Assembly: GCA_947478685.1 (NCBI GenBank)
Contig: CANJWO010000001.1
Location: 1 to 32,091, forward strand
DNA: 32,091 nt
Direction: 5' to 3'
Origin: Chlamydiota bacterium
GTDB lineage: Bacteria; Chlamydiota; Chlamydiia; Chlamydiales; 2-12-FULL-49-11
The number at the start of each line of letters is the position of its first letter. Within the stretch, counting starts at the first letter, position 1. This document shows positions 31,472 through 32,091 of this stretch, piece after piece. Below the pieces are notes generated by a model that was given only the letters and a program-made list of their open reading frames with translations, had not been told where the DNA came from and did no database searches. The translations under genes were made by a program, and so were the position numbers.

Positions 31472-31945
31472 TTAAAATTTTGCAAGAGTAAGAATACAAA
31501 AAGATTGTATGCCAACACCTGCACCAAAATCGCCCAAATTATTGCCTGATGTGCAAGTGATTCCTACCTCTTGAATATCGATATCAAGAAGATTTGCAAT
31601 ATTTGTTCGCATTTGATTCAAGAACGCTTGCATACGAGGTCTTCTACCTTCGATGGTAATTGCAATATGGGCGATCTTTTGCGTGCCTAAAGTTTTTTTT
31701 GCCTCTACCAGATACTCTCGACTATTAGTTATACCTTGCTTGCACATCTGAATAGCAATGTCGCCTAAAATATGAACATGGGTAATTGATGTGATCGCAT
31801 TACAAATTGCATGATAGACTACATCTCCATCTGAATCTGCATCTAGTCCTGGAACATCGTAAAATTCGACGCCACCAATAGTGCAAATTTTATCCCCTTT
31901 TTCATTTAAAAATCTGTGACTATCTTGTCCCATCCCAATCTTCAT
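31472..31945 (-). CDS. ispF: 2-C-methyl-D-erythritol 2,4-cyclodiphosphate synthase
   Basis: The fifth MEP-pathway step toward isoprenoid precursors; forms the cyclodiphosphate with CMP release. It has 157 residues, normal for the trimeric enzyme. The metal ligands are kept: Asp8 and His10 in GQDSHRF, and His45 in SDGDVVYHAI. The late signature CTSGNNLGDFGAGVGIQ corresponds to the usual ATTTEKLGFTGRGEGI. The protein is divergent, with DSH for the common DVH opening and an altered central loop (SITHVHILGDIAIQMC), but no essential residue is missing. Its start lies 26 bases inside the upstream M24 peptidase gene. It supplies precursors used by uppS. Confidence 0.92.
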   Translation of the reverse strand: MKIGMGQDSHRFLNEKGDKICTIGGVEFYDVPGLDADSDGDVVYHAICNAITSITHVHILGDIAIQMCKQGITNSREYLVEAKKTLGTQKIAHIAITIEGRRPRMQAFLNQMRTNIANLLDIDIQEVGITCTSGNNLGDFGAGVGIQSFCILTLAKF

Positions 31946-32091
31946 AAAAATTCAGAAACCCCTCTTTTGTAATAAGTATTGTATCTTCGTGGCGATACCC
32001 AAAATTTCCTGCTTGGTATAATCCAGGCTCTATTGTTATGACCATTCCTGCACGCAAGATTCTATCCAGGCTAGAAACAAACGGCTCTTCA
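31920..32091 (-). CDS. C-terminal end of an M24 metallopeptidase (Xaa-Pro aminopeptidase-like), cut by window edge
   Basis: The last 56 codons of a gene that enters from the right edge. The frame reads RAGMVITIEPGLYQAG, then GYRHEDTILITKEGFLNF and ends DGTR before TAG at 31920-31922. GMVxTxEPGxY and RxEDT are the closing motifs of the pita-bread M24 fold, each with a metal-binding glutamate; the form fits aminopeptidase P/prolidase better than methionine aminopeptidase. The 3' end overlaps the ispF start by 26 bases in a different frame, suggesting cotranscription. Confidence 0.85.
   Translation of the reverse strand, partial: EEPFVSSLDRILRAGMVITIEPGLYQAGNFGYRHEDTILITKEGFLNFYEDWDGTR

Overview
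The window comes from a member of the phylum Chlamydiae, most likely one outside the classical Chlamydiaceae. Three things support this: an euo gene (a chlamydia-specific DNA-binding regulator), a fused secDF, and a gene order that from memory closely follows Chlamydia trachomatis. That order is an rsbW-like gene, two small envelope genes, dnaE, uhpC, hisS, aspS, mip, a SpoU-family methylase and trxA, then uppS/cdsA/cmk/plsC, secDF, recJ, euo, and finally tsp, gltX, a cysJ-like gene and ispF. The DNA is AT-rich, and almost all of it is conserved core genome.

Layout. Positions 1-257 hold no gene but carry an IS-end-like direct repeat and half of a dispersed hairpin repeat. Positions 258-9527 are minus-strand genes. 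uhpC (with a recognisable promoter) runs into dnaE and a large secreted protein of unknown function. A TPR protein, an LptE-like lipoprotein and an RsbW-like kinase follow as an overlapping trio. Positions 9636-10778 hold two small lineage-specific genes, the second with the two-lobed hydrophobic core of an inclusion-membrane (Inc) protein. Positions 10871-15376 are plus-strand hisS, aspS, an FKBP-type isomerase and trmL. trmL overlaps trxA tail to tail. A tightly coupled minus-strand operon, uppS-cdsA-cmk/plsC, lies upstream of trxA; its last gene is a single fused reading frame. Plus-strand secDF and recJ converge on euo. The tsp protease and gltX follow. The right end holds a previously uncalled 45-residue lipoprotein gene, an FNR-type reductase (cysJ-like), a coiled-coil protein, ispF and the cut-off end of an M24 peptidase gene.

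Themes. The lipid genes (uppS, cdsA, cmk/plsC) supply undecaprenyl carrier, CDP-diacylglycerol and phosphatidate. SecDF, the TPR and LptE-like proteins, the FKBP isomerase and Tsp act on envelope protein export and quality control. uhpC imports host glucose-6-phosphate. AspRS carries the residue pair of the non-discriminating type, fitting Asn-tRNA formation by an amidotransferase.

Best leads are the 45-residue lipoprotein, the Cmk-PlsC fusion, the Inc candidate, a dispersed hairpin repeat with three copies, an inverted repeat flanking the presumed euo promoter, very short leaders at gltX and hisS, and abrupt C-over-G shifts inside some genes. No CRISPR array, tRNA, rRNA or complete mobile element was seen, and I found no clearly new multi-gene system.
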